This document shows, piece by piece, positions 26,101-36,500 of a stretch of 64,000 bases of DNA. The notes under the pieces are model-generated. The model saw only the letters and a list, made by a program, of their open reading frames with translations. It was not told the DNA's origin and did not search any database. The stretch comes from Clavelina lepadiformis (Eukaryota; Chordata; Ascidiacea; Aplousobranchia; Clavelinidae), in the NCBI RefSeq assembly GCF_947623445.1, contig NC_135244.1, positions 15,190,860 through 15,254,859 of the forward strand. The letters run 5' to 3'. Every line of letters starts with the position of its first letter. Within the stretch, counting starts at the first letter, position 1. A program made the position numbers and the translations under genes.

Positions 26101-28896
26101 CAATGACTCGATTCTCTGTATTTTACAGGAGGCAGTCATACACCGGGTTTTATGGGTCCAGATCAAATTCGCCAAAACCGGCTCTTCCTAGAAACGCAAG
26201 GTGCGGGCTCTAAACTACTGTATTTGTGCTGTTATTACCACTTTATTTCAACCAGTTATTTTCGTACTCCCACTTTATTTAAACAATTTGTAACTTCATA
26301 TGCGATCTTACAGCACCGGCAGTTTGCAGTCCCACCCCATGCACATGCGCAATGGAATCCGACCCATTGCCAATGTCCGGCCAATGCAGTCAACCCCGCT
26401 GCCCATGCAGCTGCAATCGGTGGGTGATGTTATGTATATCTACGTACTCAAGAGTTTGCGTACTCTTGCAGTAGAATGCTCCTTTAGTACACTCGGCAGC
26501 AGGGTTGTGCCCCGTAATGCACTTTTGTTGAATAGTAAAATTGTTTTATAGGAAAAGTGTTTTTCGATGTTCTGTTTACTTTTTCTTCTGTAAGATTAAC
26601 ATCAGTGGATGTGTTTATTATGTAATGTACAGTATCTATATTTTACCACTGTATTTAGTTGTAACATCAACTGGAAAACGTTTAACAGCGAAACTGTCGA
26701 AGTTTAGAATTATTTGCCACATTCTATAAATAATTGAATTGATATCAGTTTGATAAATTTTGTTATTGACAGCAACTACCCATGGCACAAAATCAGAATT
26801 TTATTATCCATCATAAATCCGGTATGTCGGTTCAAAGAGTGGTTGCTTCCACGAATATTCCACTACCCCCTCAAAACACATCAACTACTACTACTGCTGG
26901 CCAATCCACGAAAATTCACACAGGTAAATGCGCACGATGTTGTACATCTCTCTGTACGGTGTGTAATGTATATGTTTTATCCTTCTTTTAGTAAGCTTTT
27001 ACGTGAGTATTTTAATTTTGTTCCATGATTCAAATCTGTGTTTATTTTGGCTCATAATATTATACATTTAGACTTAGATAAAACCACGGTTTTAGTTGTA
27101 CACTGTGCAGTATATGAGTAATTTATCAGTACAATGAAAAAGTGATATTCTATAAGCTTGTGTTCTCACACAGGGGAAACCATTTTCTTAATTCATGGCC
27201 GCAAAGGAACATACATCCGCACCTTACAAGGAAGAATTTTCGCTGTTCGGTCGAACGACGCCAACCGCTTTGGCCCTCCCACCGCTGGACCCAGTATAAG
27301 GATTCCCGGAAATGATAGTCTGGTACATATTTTATTACTTTTGTTTTAGCAATTATTACTTTGTACAACTATGACTATAGAGGGATTTTTACATAAAAAG
27401 GTACTTTTCGGACCTAAATCTGGAAAATTTGTACCATTTTTGGATCTAAGATCTTGCATCACATCTTCCGCAGTTTTTAAAAGTGTAGTAGTCAGTATTT
27501 GCCAATTATTTTGACAAACAGGTCATTTTTTTTCTAAAATAGACCTTAAGTGTATGATTTGAACTTTCTCCACTTAAGCTTTAAAGTAAAGTCCAATGTA
27601 CTAAAGGTTTATAAGTTTCCAAGGCTTCAAATTTTTCGAAATTAGTTTCTTTGGTTAAAAGGCATTTTGGATGAAAGCAGTTTCTGTGACATGCAGCGTA
27701 AGCTCATTAAACTCGTTTGGTTAAATTGGTAAAATGTTTATGAGTGACTTTATACGAATCATGTGTACAGCTTTAATTAACTTTCCTGATTATCGAGACC
27801 ACTTGAGTTACTTTGAATTAAACGAAATTGATCTAACGAGCTTCCACTGCAACATTTCAGCCATTTACTTTCCTATAACTTCCTTTGCATATGTATTTTT
27901 TATTCAAATACTGTACTCTTTTAGTTTAAGCTTTATTCACTGTTTTAGACTTCACATCTTTCCGAAGGCGATCTTCAAAGTTTTGAAAATATACCCGTAA
28001 ACTCGTAAGTGACTTTTCAAAATCGCATTGAACCCAACGTCTGTTTAAATGTATTAATATGATTAATATTTTTTATTTTAAAAACTGGTTATTACTGACC
28101 CTGACAAAATGCAGCACCCTCCTTAGTTTGTCTAGAGCTAGTATTTGCTGCTTTATGTTGCAGACCGTCCTTTAATCCAGCTGCATCGGCGACTGCATCA
28201 TTCTTGGATTCTCTGGCGACCAGCACAAACTCTAACGGATTCCCGGGAATCCTTCCTCCTCCACCGCCCTTCTATCCTGGAGCTTCCAACAATGGGTCCA
28301 CCTTTGTTAACGGATTCAGCGATTCAACTCCCCCATTCCATCAACGTCACTCCAATTCGTATCCTCGTTTTCCGGCGATGGTGCCACCCATGTCCGGATA
28401 CCAACCAGCATCTTCCGCATCTGACATCAACGGCTTCGCCTCCACCAGTTCTGCATCTACCGGTGGTGGCGCTGGTAATCCGATTTTTTCCGATTTTCCC
28501 AACTTTTCTTCAAGCCCACAGATGCCCCACATGTCTTCAAATGCTGACACTGATCCCAACAAAAATGCTTATGATGCTTCTGCACCAGGTGCATCTGCAA
28601 ATGCTGATGGTTTCCCGATGGCATCTAACAATCATCTGTACCCCGATTCTTCTTCAATGGCCGACACAAATAGTATTTTTACAATGAATGGTGCATCCCC
28701 GTTAAGTCATATCTCTTCCAGTAGTGGTTTTTCCCCATTGACGTCATCATTACCAAGCAAAAACCCCGGGAAGGGTTTAACGTCAGCCATGGATCTAAGT
28801 TTAGCGTCACAGGCTAGCGAGCCGTCGGTCCCCAGTGCTCCAGCTGAGAACATGGTCAGTGACGATTTTGATCTTCCAGATTTGCTGAACTGGTAG
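14143..28896 (+). CDS. RAD54L2: RAD54L2/ARIP4 SNF2-family chromatin remodeller
   Basis: Twenty-seven coding exons join in frame to 1469 residues, almost the length of the vertebrate protein (human 1467). Order: acidic N-terminus, basic cluster (93-107), KIRKLL-type helix, SUMO-interaction-like motif [11 protein letters not shown] (217-227), SNF2 ATPase from about 300 to 960, then a conserved glutamate/lysine block, the GTYIRT-GRIFAVR block and a serine/proline-rich tail. Family members are SUMO-binding nuclear DNA-dependent ATPases that modulate androgen receptor and other transcription. More recently RAD54L2 has been linked to release of TOP2 from DNA. Identity rests on near-verbatim blocks such as [21 protein letters not shown] [28 protein letters not shown] and VYRYGQ. 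The first exon (14143-14198) is separated by a 4.26-kb intron and is the least certain. All other junctions keep phase. Confidence 0.95.
14199..18455 (+). other. Long first intron of RAD54L2 with embedded MITE
   Basis: This 4257-bp interval lies between the first two coding exons. It holds the hAT-like MITE at 14799-15145 and, just after it, repeated TTACGTAACGC words (15168, 15849). No other coding sequence was found. Large first introns often hold regulatory DNA. Nothing here proves that. Confidence 0.5.
14799..15145. mobile_element. hAT-like MITE with internal GTCCTTATTT repeats, 347 bp
   Basis: The element starts CAGGGTTGCCAT and ends with its exact reverse complement (12-bp inverted repeats). 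It is flanked by a perfect 8-bp target duplication TTTATAGG at 14791-14798 and 15146-15153. Inside, the word GTCCTTATTT occurs six times in the same orientation, plus one near-copy. Open frames here only reflect the repeats. Length and lack of a transposase make it non-autonomous. Confidence 0.9.
20146..20165. repeat. (AAT)n microsatellite
   Basis: A short run of ATA/AAT triplets in the intron between RAD54L2 exons 4 and 5. Confidence 0.8.
21224..25458 (+). other. RAD54L2: RAD54L2 exons 8-20: SNF2 ATPase core
   Basis: Exons 21224-21406, 21545-21690, 22034-22215, 22426-22574, 22750-22946, 23076-23253, 23366-23523, 23609-23789, 24066-24268, 24476-24604, 24855-24992, 25097-25164 and 25307-25458. 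The Walker A motif MGLGKT lies at 342-347. The motif II box is DEGH (497-500), the ARIP4-type variant of DEAH. The second RecA lobe carries [11 protein letters not shown], the [12 protein letters not shown] block and motif [13 protein letters not shown] (907-917). All catalytic motifs look intact. A poorly conserved insert (exons 14-15, serine/proline/threonine-rich, ending GFNPFGNDD...YDW) sits between the lobes, as in the vertebrate protein. Confidence 0.95.
25718..28896 (+). other. RAD54L2: RAD54L2 exons 21-27: C-terminal region
   Basis: Exons 25718-25866, 26129-26200, 26314-26419, 26773-26923, 27174-27322, 27949-28004 and 28164-28896. Conserved blocks are [32 protein letters not shown], and [16 protein letters not shown]. 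The last exon alone encodes 244 residues, rich in Ser, Pro, Asn and Gly, including a run of six prolines (ILPPPPPPF with the second P codon block near 28255-28272). It ends [12 protein letters not shown]. This tail diverges from the vertebrate end and carries an acidic-hydrophobic LXXLL terminus. Confidence 0.9.
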
Positions 28897-29088
28897 GAAC
28901 CGGCTGTAGCCAGTTCAAGTAGAACTGAAGCGTTTGTAACCACAAATACGATTGTCATGCTTACAAAACTGCTTAAGCAGGTTTAAGAGCTGTTTTGTAT
29001 GTAATCAATTTTGCTTCAATGTCTGTCCCAGCTTATCACTATTTTTCCCCCAATTATGGTTTAGTATTTAGGTCTATGCCACTTTTAA

Positions 29089-29094
29089 AATAAA
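29089..29094 (+). terminator. AATAAA polyadenylation signal of RAD54L2
   Basis: A canonical AATAAA lies 193 bp after the RAD54L2 stop at 28894-28896 and is the first such signal after it. Confidence 0.6.
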
Positions 29095-30297
29095 CTGTAT
29101 CTTTGTTTTTATGCCTCTGTAGTGCAATATATTCTTAGGCATTTGTGTTGGTTGTTTTACTTTTTAAGATTTCACTTTAAACTTTGTAATTGGAAAATGT
29201 TGTTGTTGTATACAGCTTTTACCGAGCATTTTGATAATTTGTTATTAGTCAATTTAGTTTTTGACCTTTCGGCATCGAATTATGGTTGTTCATTTGTCGA
29301 CAGTATTCGAATATATTCCTACGATCATATTATTTCCGCTCCCAGAATCATTACCAGTAAATGCGTGCTTTTAGTTTTGTAGTCTTTGCTGAGGTACATG
29401 CTGTGGCATAAATGTTATTGCCAAATGTTTTTCTCACATTGCCCTGTCGGTCTTTAAACGCTTTATTTTGTTGGGCGGTCCTCTCATTTAAAGTTTACCT
29501 TAAGTTAGCAAGTAACTTGTGTGTTTACTTAATTGAAATCTTGCTGTGGGTTCGTCTTCAAACCTTTAACGTCTGTTACACACTAAGTCTACATTCCCTG
29601 TATATTATATTTTTGTCAGTTGCAGTAATTCATTATTTTTTGCAAATATAAGTAGTTGTGCAGTGTGCACGTAGTGGTGTAGCATCATTTTGTCGAGTGC
29701 CACGTATTGTATTGCATGAGATGATATTCATCAACGACTCGAGGAAGTCGCTTAATTGCATCAGCAAGAGATCAAACCCAAAGGCTGGCAATGTACGTAA
29801 GGTAGAGTTTTTAAAAAATTTACGAAATATTAAACTTAGTTTTTGGGTTTATGCCATTAGCTGCTGCACAAAAAACCTTAAGTAACAACCTGCCCTCACG
29901 TCGAAGTGAAAATCTTTGCCCGAGAAGGGTTGGGTCGCACTGTGCGGATGCTTCAAAATTCTCACAAATTTTTTTTACGGTTCAATTTCTGCCGCAAATC
30001 CAATCGGCTCAGCTGATTTATTTGTGCGTTATACAGAGCTTTTTTTGCTAATATAATGTTTGCGTGTTCGATAAATTTTGTTTACGTTTTTAAGCTTAAC
30101 ATCTGGAATTCTTGGCTTACTGAAAATACAGTAGACTGTTGAACCACCTAAACTCTAAAAAAAGCTGTCAAAGTTGTTAAGTTTATCACTTTTAGTTTGC
30201 TTCTCGTCGGAGGTAAATAACTTTGTCAGTTCTGTTTTGACCGAAGGTTACAAAATATTCAAAACCCTTTACGGATAAATTTTTATCATCATTAAAT
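29095..30297. other. Tail-to-tail intergenic region between RAD54L2 and myosin VII
   Basis: About 1.2 kb between the proposed 3' ends of the two convergent genes. It is AT-rich with several short open frames and no splice-supported exon or RNA gene that I can recognise. Confidence 0.5.
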
Positions 30298-30303
30298 TTT
30301 ATT
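30298..30303 (-). terminator. Candidate AATAAA signal of the myosin VII gene
   Basis: TTTATT on the plus strand reads AATAAA on the coding strand, about 470 bp past the myosin stop at 30770-30772. Another copy lies at 30017-30022. Which is used cannot be told from sequence. Confidence 0.35.
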
Positions 30304-30769
30304 GCTTGCTGTTCTAATTTGGCAATAATGTACACGGCACCAAATTTCGTGCTTTGAGCATCTGCGTTGCTGAGCAATGCCAACCATGTGATCAGGTAAA
30401 TAGGAAATTAGGAATTCGATAAACATTATTGCGCCAACAGAGCAACAAAAAATTAGAAAGAGGAAAAAACACTGAAGGCGAAAAGGACAGTTGATTGTAA
30501 AATAGTACATCACAGCTTCGATTAATCTACAAGGAGCGAAAGGGATTAAGTTGTACAGGAGATTTAACGAGTAAACAGGTGAAAATTTAAATAGTAGACC
30601 CATGCAAATACACTGTACATACAAACAGGCATGCCACTGTGAATTAGCTTCATTAGAACATTTCAGTCTCTCGCACTAAAGCTAAGTCATACGTATGGAG
30701 CGTGGAATAAGGTAAACGTTGTAGCTCTATATCATGTGGTCACATACAATGTACAACGCAATGTGATTT

Positions 30770-33568
30770 TTACAACTTGCGTTTTTTCTGCTGGGTCATC
30801 GTACTTAACAACAAGCTAATGTACGAGGTCAAAAGGTCATCCATTTTGTAACCCTGAAAAATATAAGTGTTTAAAACGTTCTAATATTTGGCTTAGGCCT
30901 ACACGTGTCCACTACGCTAACCGAAAAATGAACTCCACATTCGGTGCGACATTGTAACGTTATGTTGTAAAAAGGTAGCCACTCACCAATGGTGTCTCGC
31001 AAAGAAGTTTGTTTCCCTTCACTAAATTGCCTATAGTCATGTGGAAATAGGTGTTGCCACTGCTCCAGTTACTTATTTTGGTGAAGGAGAAAGTTGACAA
31101 TATCTGGAAAACGAAATCAAAAAGATGAATCAGATGAGCTAAGAAAGTAGTAAAAAGCTTGCACACCAGCCTATATGTATTTACACCGCCTACCGATTTC
31201 GTTTTAATATCAATCAAGCTGACTCCATGTTTATTGATGGCTATGTACAGATTCTCCGGATAGCTTGGATCCGTTGTTTGCTGTAGAAAAAGTGGTTGTA
31301 AGTGTTCACTGAAATCCGACCAAAACAAATAGGATATCTTTTACAAGTAGGATTCTTACCCTGACGTCAAAGAATGCAGATCCAAAGGTTGGCCAACGGT
31401 ACACGAGCTTCAAGAAATGCAACTTCGCCTCCTCTTTGGTTCTGGCCGTGCTCTTGTTGTAATTGGCAACAATTTGCTATAAATGACATTAAAATCAAAA
31501 GTTCAGGAGACGTTACCTAAGACATTGAACAAAAATACTGAACAACTAACATAAGCAACATCGCAAATCTAATCATGTAAATGTTTTTCTAAGTCAGCCT
31601 ATAAATTATTATTCGCTTTAGGCTAACGGCGAAAGTAGAACACTGCAAACAATGTTGTGTTACCTTCTTCCATTCATCTGGCGAAGCTTGTCTTAAAAGA
31701 TAAAGTGGGGCGAGTTCCTTCAGCATACGATGAATGTTTGGAAACTGCGATTTGTCGTCTCCAAATTTTTCTCTGAACAAAAAAAAACAGACACAAAAAG
31801 TTAAATATAGAACATACATCAACGTAATCTTTAGAGTTATCTTCATGCCATAAAATAGTCCAAGCACCTATAAATAAGGGCTGCAAGTTGAAAAGCGTCT
31901 TCCTTGGTGCACTTGTGGAAACCGCGCAGATATTTGGGTTTCTCCTGATAATAATGGAAGATGTTGTCAGCGTTTGGATCCTTGCCTGGGGCGGTGGTAG
32001 CCCACAGCTTTTTCATGAAGAACACCTGGTAGGTTAGCTGAGGTGCACTTCCTTTATAATAAACATAAAAAACGTAGTATTAAATACACAGCAAGTGATA
32101 ATATGAAAAAAGGTTTATTAATAATTGTTTGAAGGATAAGTAGACATAATAATGTCCGCAGCTTCTTAACTAACCGTCTTTGGTCGGTCGTGTTCGTTTC
32201 AGCCAGTCAGTGAGGTGACGAACAAAGTCAAAAAAGAAGTCGTTCTCCGGCACACTTATCACCTTGTCAGCAATTTTCACAAAAAGACTGAAGCCATCTG
32301 CCGTTTTCAGACGAAGCCGGTTTGCAATATTCTGACAGAAATCTTTCGCCCTGGTGCTTGATTCTACCTCAAACGCCTAAAATATTGAACAGCCAACTTA
32401 GATGAAGCAGAAACCTTTTGATTTTTTTCTTAACAATGCCTAGCCTTAGACATTTTTAGGAAATTCAAAGCTTAACCGGCATCTTTCGTTACTACAGGTA
32501 TGACAATATGTCACCTCAGCGGTGTCATCGGGAAAGTAAACTTTGTGGAATATCTGAGTGGTCTTCTGTTGAATTGCTTCCACTTCAACGAGATGCGGAG
32601 GATATTTGCGCTGGCCGTGATGGATTGGCCGCTGGTATCTACAATAAGAGGAAAGAAACTCTAGTAATACGGCGCAGTGCGAAACATAAAAACATAATTG
32701 CAACGAAATACACGTCAGGTTAGGTAAGCTGGAGTTGAAGAAAACTGCTGCAATTCACTAAACTTGAACATCAACTCAATTAAGGACACACGGCACAAAC
32801 CTCATGTAGCAATCGATGGCGACAGGGTGTGATCTTCTCGTGTTCAAGAACTTCTGAAGATGGGGAAGTAGTTGATTGCTCGGAGCAAACAGTCCGGTTG
32901 CCAGCCACATAAGCTCCCAGCCTCTTTCTTCACTATGTCTGCAATTCCGACAAAAAATCGTTTTTACCTCGGCATCAATAAACCTAAACGTTAGCAGGTG
33001 ACAGAATGTATTAAACCGAGAAAACCTGTCTAAAATAAATTATTTCCGCTATTATTAATATTAATATATGTACATGAAAATGGTTTCGTGGATGAATAAA
33101 ATTTTAAAATACAAGCATGTAACGTCATCTCACTCAATTCTGTTGTTTGTCAGTTGTTTCATAAGTTGGCAGTAAACTTCATCTTTCAATTGTTCGTATT
33201 TCAGAGGTCCTTCAAAAATCTGGTCTGTCAAATCGTTCCCATGGCGTGACCATTTTGAAGGATAATCCCCCATATATTTCATAATAGGTATGACAGAGTT
33301 AAGAACAAAAAACTACAACATTTCTCTATAAAGCATTCAAATATATTTCTTAGTCCGCTTTCTATCTTTAGTTTTTCTAAAAACTTTATGAATTCTGCCA
33401 ATGCAAAGGATATCCATAAAGATGGCGACAGACTCTTGGGCCATGTTGTGGTTACGTTCAAGTTTCTTAAGCAAGGGTTGCTTGATAGGTTCCCTAGTTT
33501 TCATATACAGCTTATCTCTGCCTCTTTTTGTGGAGCCTATCCTGTTCATCGTTTGTGGTAGCGGAGCC
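30770..33568 (-). other. MYO7A: Myosin VII exons 40-50: second MyTH4-FERM module
   Basis: Exons 33414-33568, 33134-33287, 32801-32938, 32515-32638, 32175-32376, 31868-32051, 31664-31772, 31360-31476, 31194-31280, 30987-31103 and 30770-30853 encode about residues 1630-2119. Landmarks are [60 protein letters not shown] block, [61 protein letters not shown] and the end [13 protein letters not shown]. Exons 40 and 41 can only be joined in frame through an AT-AC intron (33288-33413). Confidence 0.94.
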
Positions 33569-36500
33569 CTAAACACATAACTTTGTAAGGCATATGCTGA
33601 CCAATGCAAGAAAAATCTTTTCTGAAAAACTGAGTGTTAATGAAATAAAATTTTGGAACTCAGTTTTACCTGAAGAAATCTTCAGCATACTCTTCAAGTG
33701 TGTAAGGCTTTTCATCCATGTCAGGACTTTTAAGCTGACTGACCTTCCGCACGTGCTCTTGCAATTCACCAGGTGACAAGCTGAATAAAGTCTGATGCAA
33801 AAAACAAAAGATTTGGTATTTTTAAGTTTCACAGTTGCATTTGTAATAGTCACGTCACGCTGTAACAGTCACGTTTCTTATCAAGATTCAACAATAGTTA
33901 ACCTACCACAAGCTCCTGTGGCGGCTTTTCCAGTGTGGGAAGCACATACACCTCATCGGTGGGGAAATCCCCCGCTTTCCCGGTTCTTTCATTAATCCCA
34001 GGACGCCACCCGCTGGATGTAAAATCAGACCCAGCTGGCTGGTCCATTCCAATGAGATCGCCTCTCTTCATTCGCATAACCGTTGTCTCATTACTATCTA
34101 AAAGGCAGACGTCGAGCTTATAACAGTCGCTGTACTTGCTTCACCCCACGAAAACGCATGTAACGTTTACAAAAATTAAATGATTACCTCTCATGGACAT
34201 GTCATTTAAGGCCACAACATATTTAGATCTCTCTTTTAGACCTTCAACAAAATATGCAATCAGCTCCGTGACGTCATCAGAGTTTGATGATGTGAAAGTC
34301 AATTCATCTCCTCTAACCGTGGACAATTTGAAGCTTGGCCGCTTTGTTTTACCAATTCTGTATTGACATAAAATACCAAGGTAGCACAGTAGCTAATATG
34401 ACAACTATAGCAGAGAGGCTAAAAATTTAATATATTTATATGGAAGAAAAAAACCTAGTTTCAGACTAACATGATCCTTCTTCAGAGCAATGGCAAAAGT
34501 GAACGAGAAACAACCATAAATACAGATTATACATAACGAGAAAACAATTAAGTTCATAAAAGAAAAAATTTAAAAATGACATAAAACGTAAGGGATGCTG
34601 TCGAATCGTTTCATGCAACATTAATAATTTTAGCAATAAAATGTCAAAATGTGCCATTTCTTTGGTTTCACGTATAGTTTACAAAGTGATGAAAACGGTA
34701 CTTACTTATTTGCAGCAACAGAAGTTATTTCCGGAAACGACAGCGGTAGCAGAATATCATGGGAATCGTTTAAGACAAACACGCCTACACAAAGAAAATA
34801 CTAGTATTACACGAAAATTCCACAACCACCTTTAGTTGCCTATAAAGCTTACATGTATAGCAAAGATAGTCCTCTCTTGCCGCTGGGTAAACAAAGCTAA
34901 AGATATTAATTGGCTGACTCACATCACAGATGTTTCAAGGAGTCATTCGTTTATTAAGTAACACTTCCGAAGTAACTTCTCGTTTGTGATGCCAGTAACA
35001 TTTCTAGCTATCAGCGGGCACTGCACAATGCACATATGTCAAGTAACTAACCTGTCCAGTTAACTGCCACTACGACATCGCTTTTAGGGAGTTCTAATCC
35101 GGAAACGGGACGAGCTTCATAGAACCTCGAGAAGAGTAGAGGCCAGCTCAAACGCGCTTGCGTCACAACGTCTTCTTTCACGCGCTTCGGTTCCCACCTC
35201 TGCCGAGTGTACACCGCCTGAAAAAATGTTGTTCACTTTTTTTAGTCACTGTTTGCGAAAACCTGTAACAAACTTTTATAAGCTCAAAACGAACAAAACG
35301 TGTACATTACGCAAAAGTACCTGAGGCGAGGCATAACGGTTTGATGGGCACGGACTTATTTATTGTAACAGCGCACAATTTAAATGATAAAAACATTACT
35401 TCTTTGTGTTGACTGAGAATGAGGTTAGCCCAAAACTCGCGACTTTTTGCTGCAACAGATCGTTCAGGCAGATAATTTGCTATCAAAGCTGCCATCCTGG
35501 AAATCTAAATGAGCAAATCAATAAAAAGTTATAAAAAATGGAACAAAACCAATACATCGGGATATTACGGAGTTGATTCAAAAAGCGATGGTTTATACAA
35601 TAACATAACATATAGCACAATTACGTTAAAAAAATATATTTTTAAAAGATTTGAGTTACCGGTATATCGGCTCCATGCTCGACGTAGCACTGCTTCGACG
35701 TCAATTGGGCAAGGTCAAGATCGCTCTCACACCGATATTCGCCGTATTTTACTCCCCTGGTTATTTGTTGATATATCAGACCGGTGCTAACCTTTAAAAA
35801 CAGCGAAGCAACTGTAATTTATGTTGGTTAAATCGAGTCTAAGTAAAGGTTGTCTCGTTGGAGTCACCTTATCTATAGCGGGGTCATGCCACGGGGTGTA
35901 AATCTCTTTTCTGTAAAACAGTCTCCATGGCGCATTGCTTTCTTGGGCTCCTTGTTCCTTGGCGTATTGTTCGCACTGTGAAATGGCGTCCATCACGTGA
36001 TCACCGCCACTTCCAAGAGAGGAAACCTGAAATAAAATGTGTTTAAACGTAAGATGTTGTCGTTACTGCTGAGAAGTAATTACTGTGCGTTTGAGATCAA
36101 GCCATAATGTCTGTTCTGTTGTCTTACTTTGTCAAACAAGGCGATGTAAAGTGAAAATCCAAACTTGTCGGCGAGAGAGATATTTTCAGCGAGCACGTCG
36201 CACAATTCTTTTGCGGTGGTGGCTGAATCGGCCAATAATGTCTTTGTGTTTCCATCCATGAACGTAATAGGTAACTTTATAGGCTTTTTGGATTTGGTAG
36301 CCTACAAAAGCATGACACCATATAAGTGAGCATCAAAGGAATATGCTATCAAGCGTAGTTAAAGAAATTTACCTGAAGTTCAAGCCAGCTAGGTGGTTGA
36401 CTTCTGGCTCCATTGACAAAAGTTCTCCTTAAGCGTTTTTCACAGTAAGGAGAATAATTTTTTGGACCCTCACGGATAAAGTTTTGCAGATATTTGACAA

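Noticed and set aside
28145..28687. 180-codon proline/leucine/histidine-rich open frame
   Set aside because: It is the shifted-frame shadow of the last RAD54L2 exon, whose own frame is fixed by splice phase and by the C-terminal stop.
30292..30624. 110-codon cysteine-containing open frame on the minus strand
   Set aside because: It lies in the likely 3' UTR of myosin VII and has no family resemblance or start context.
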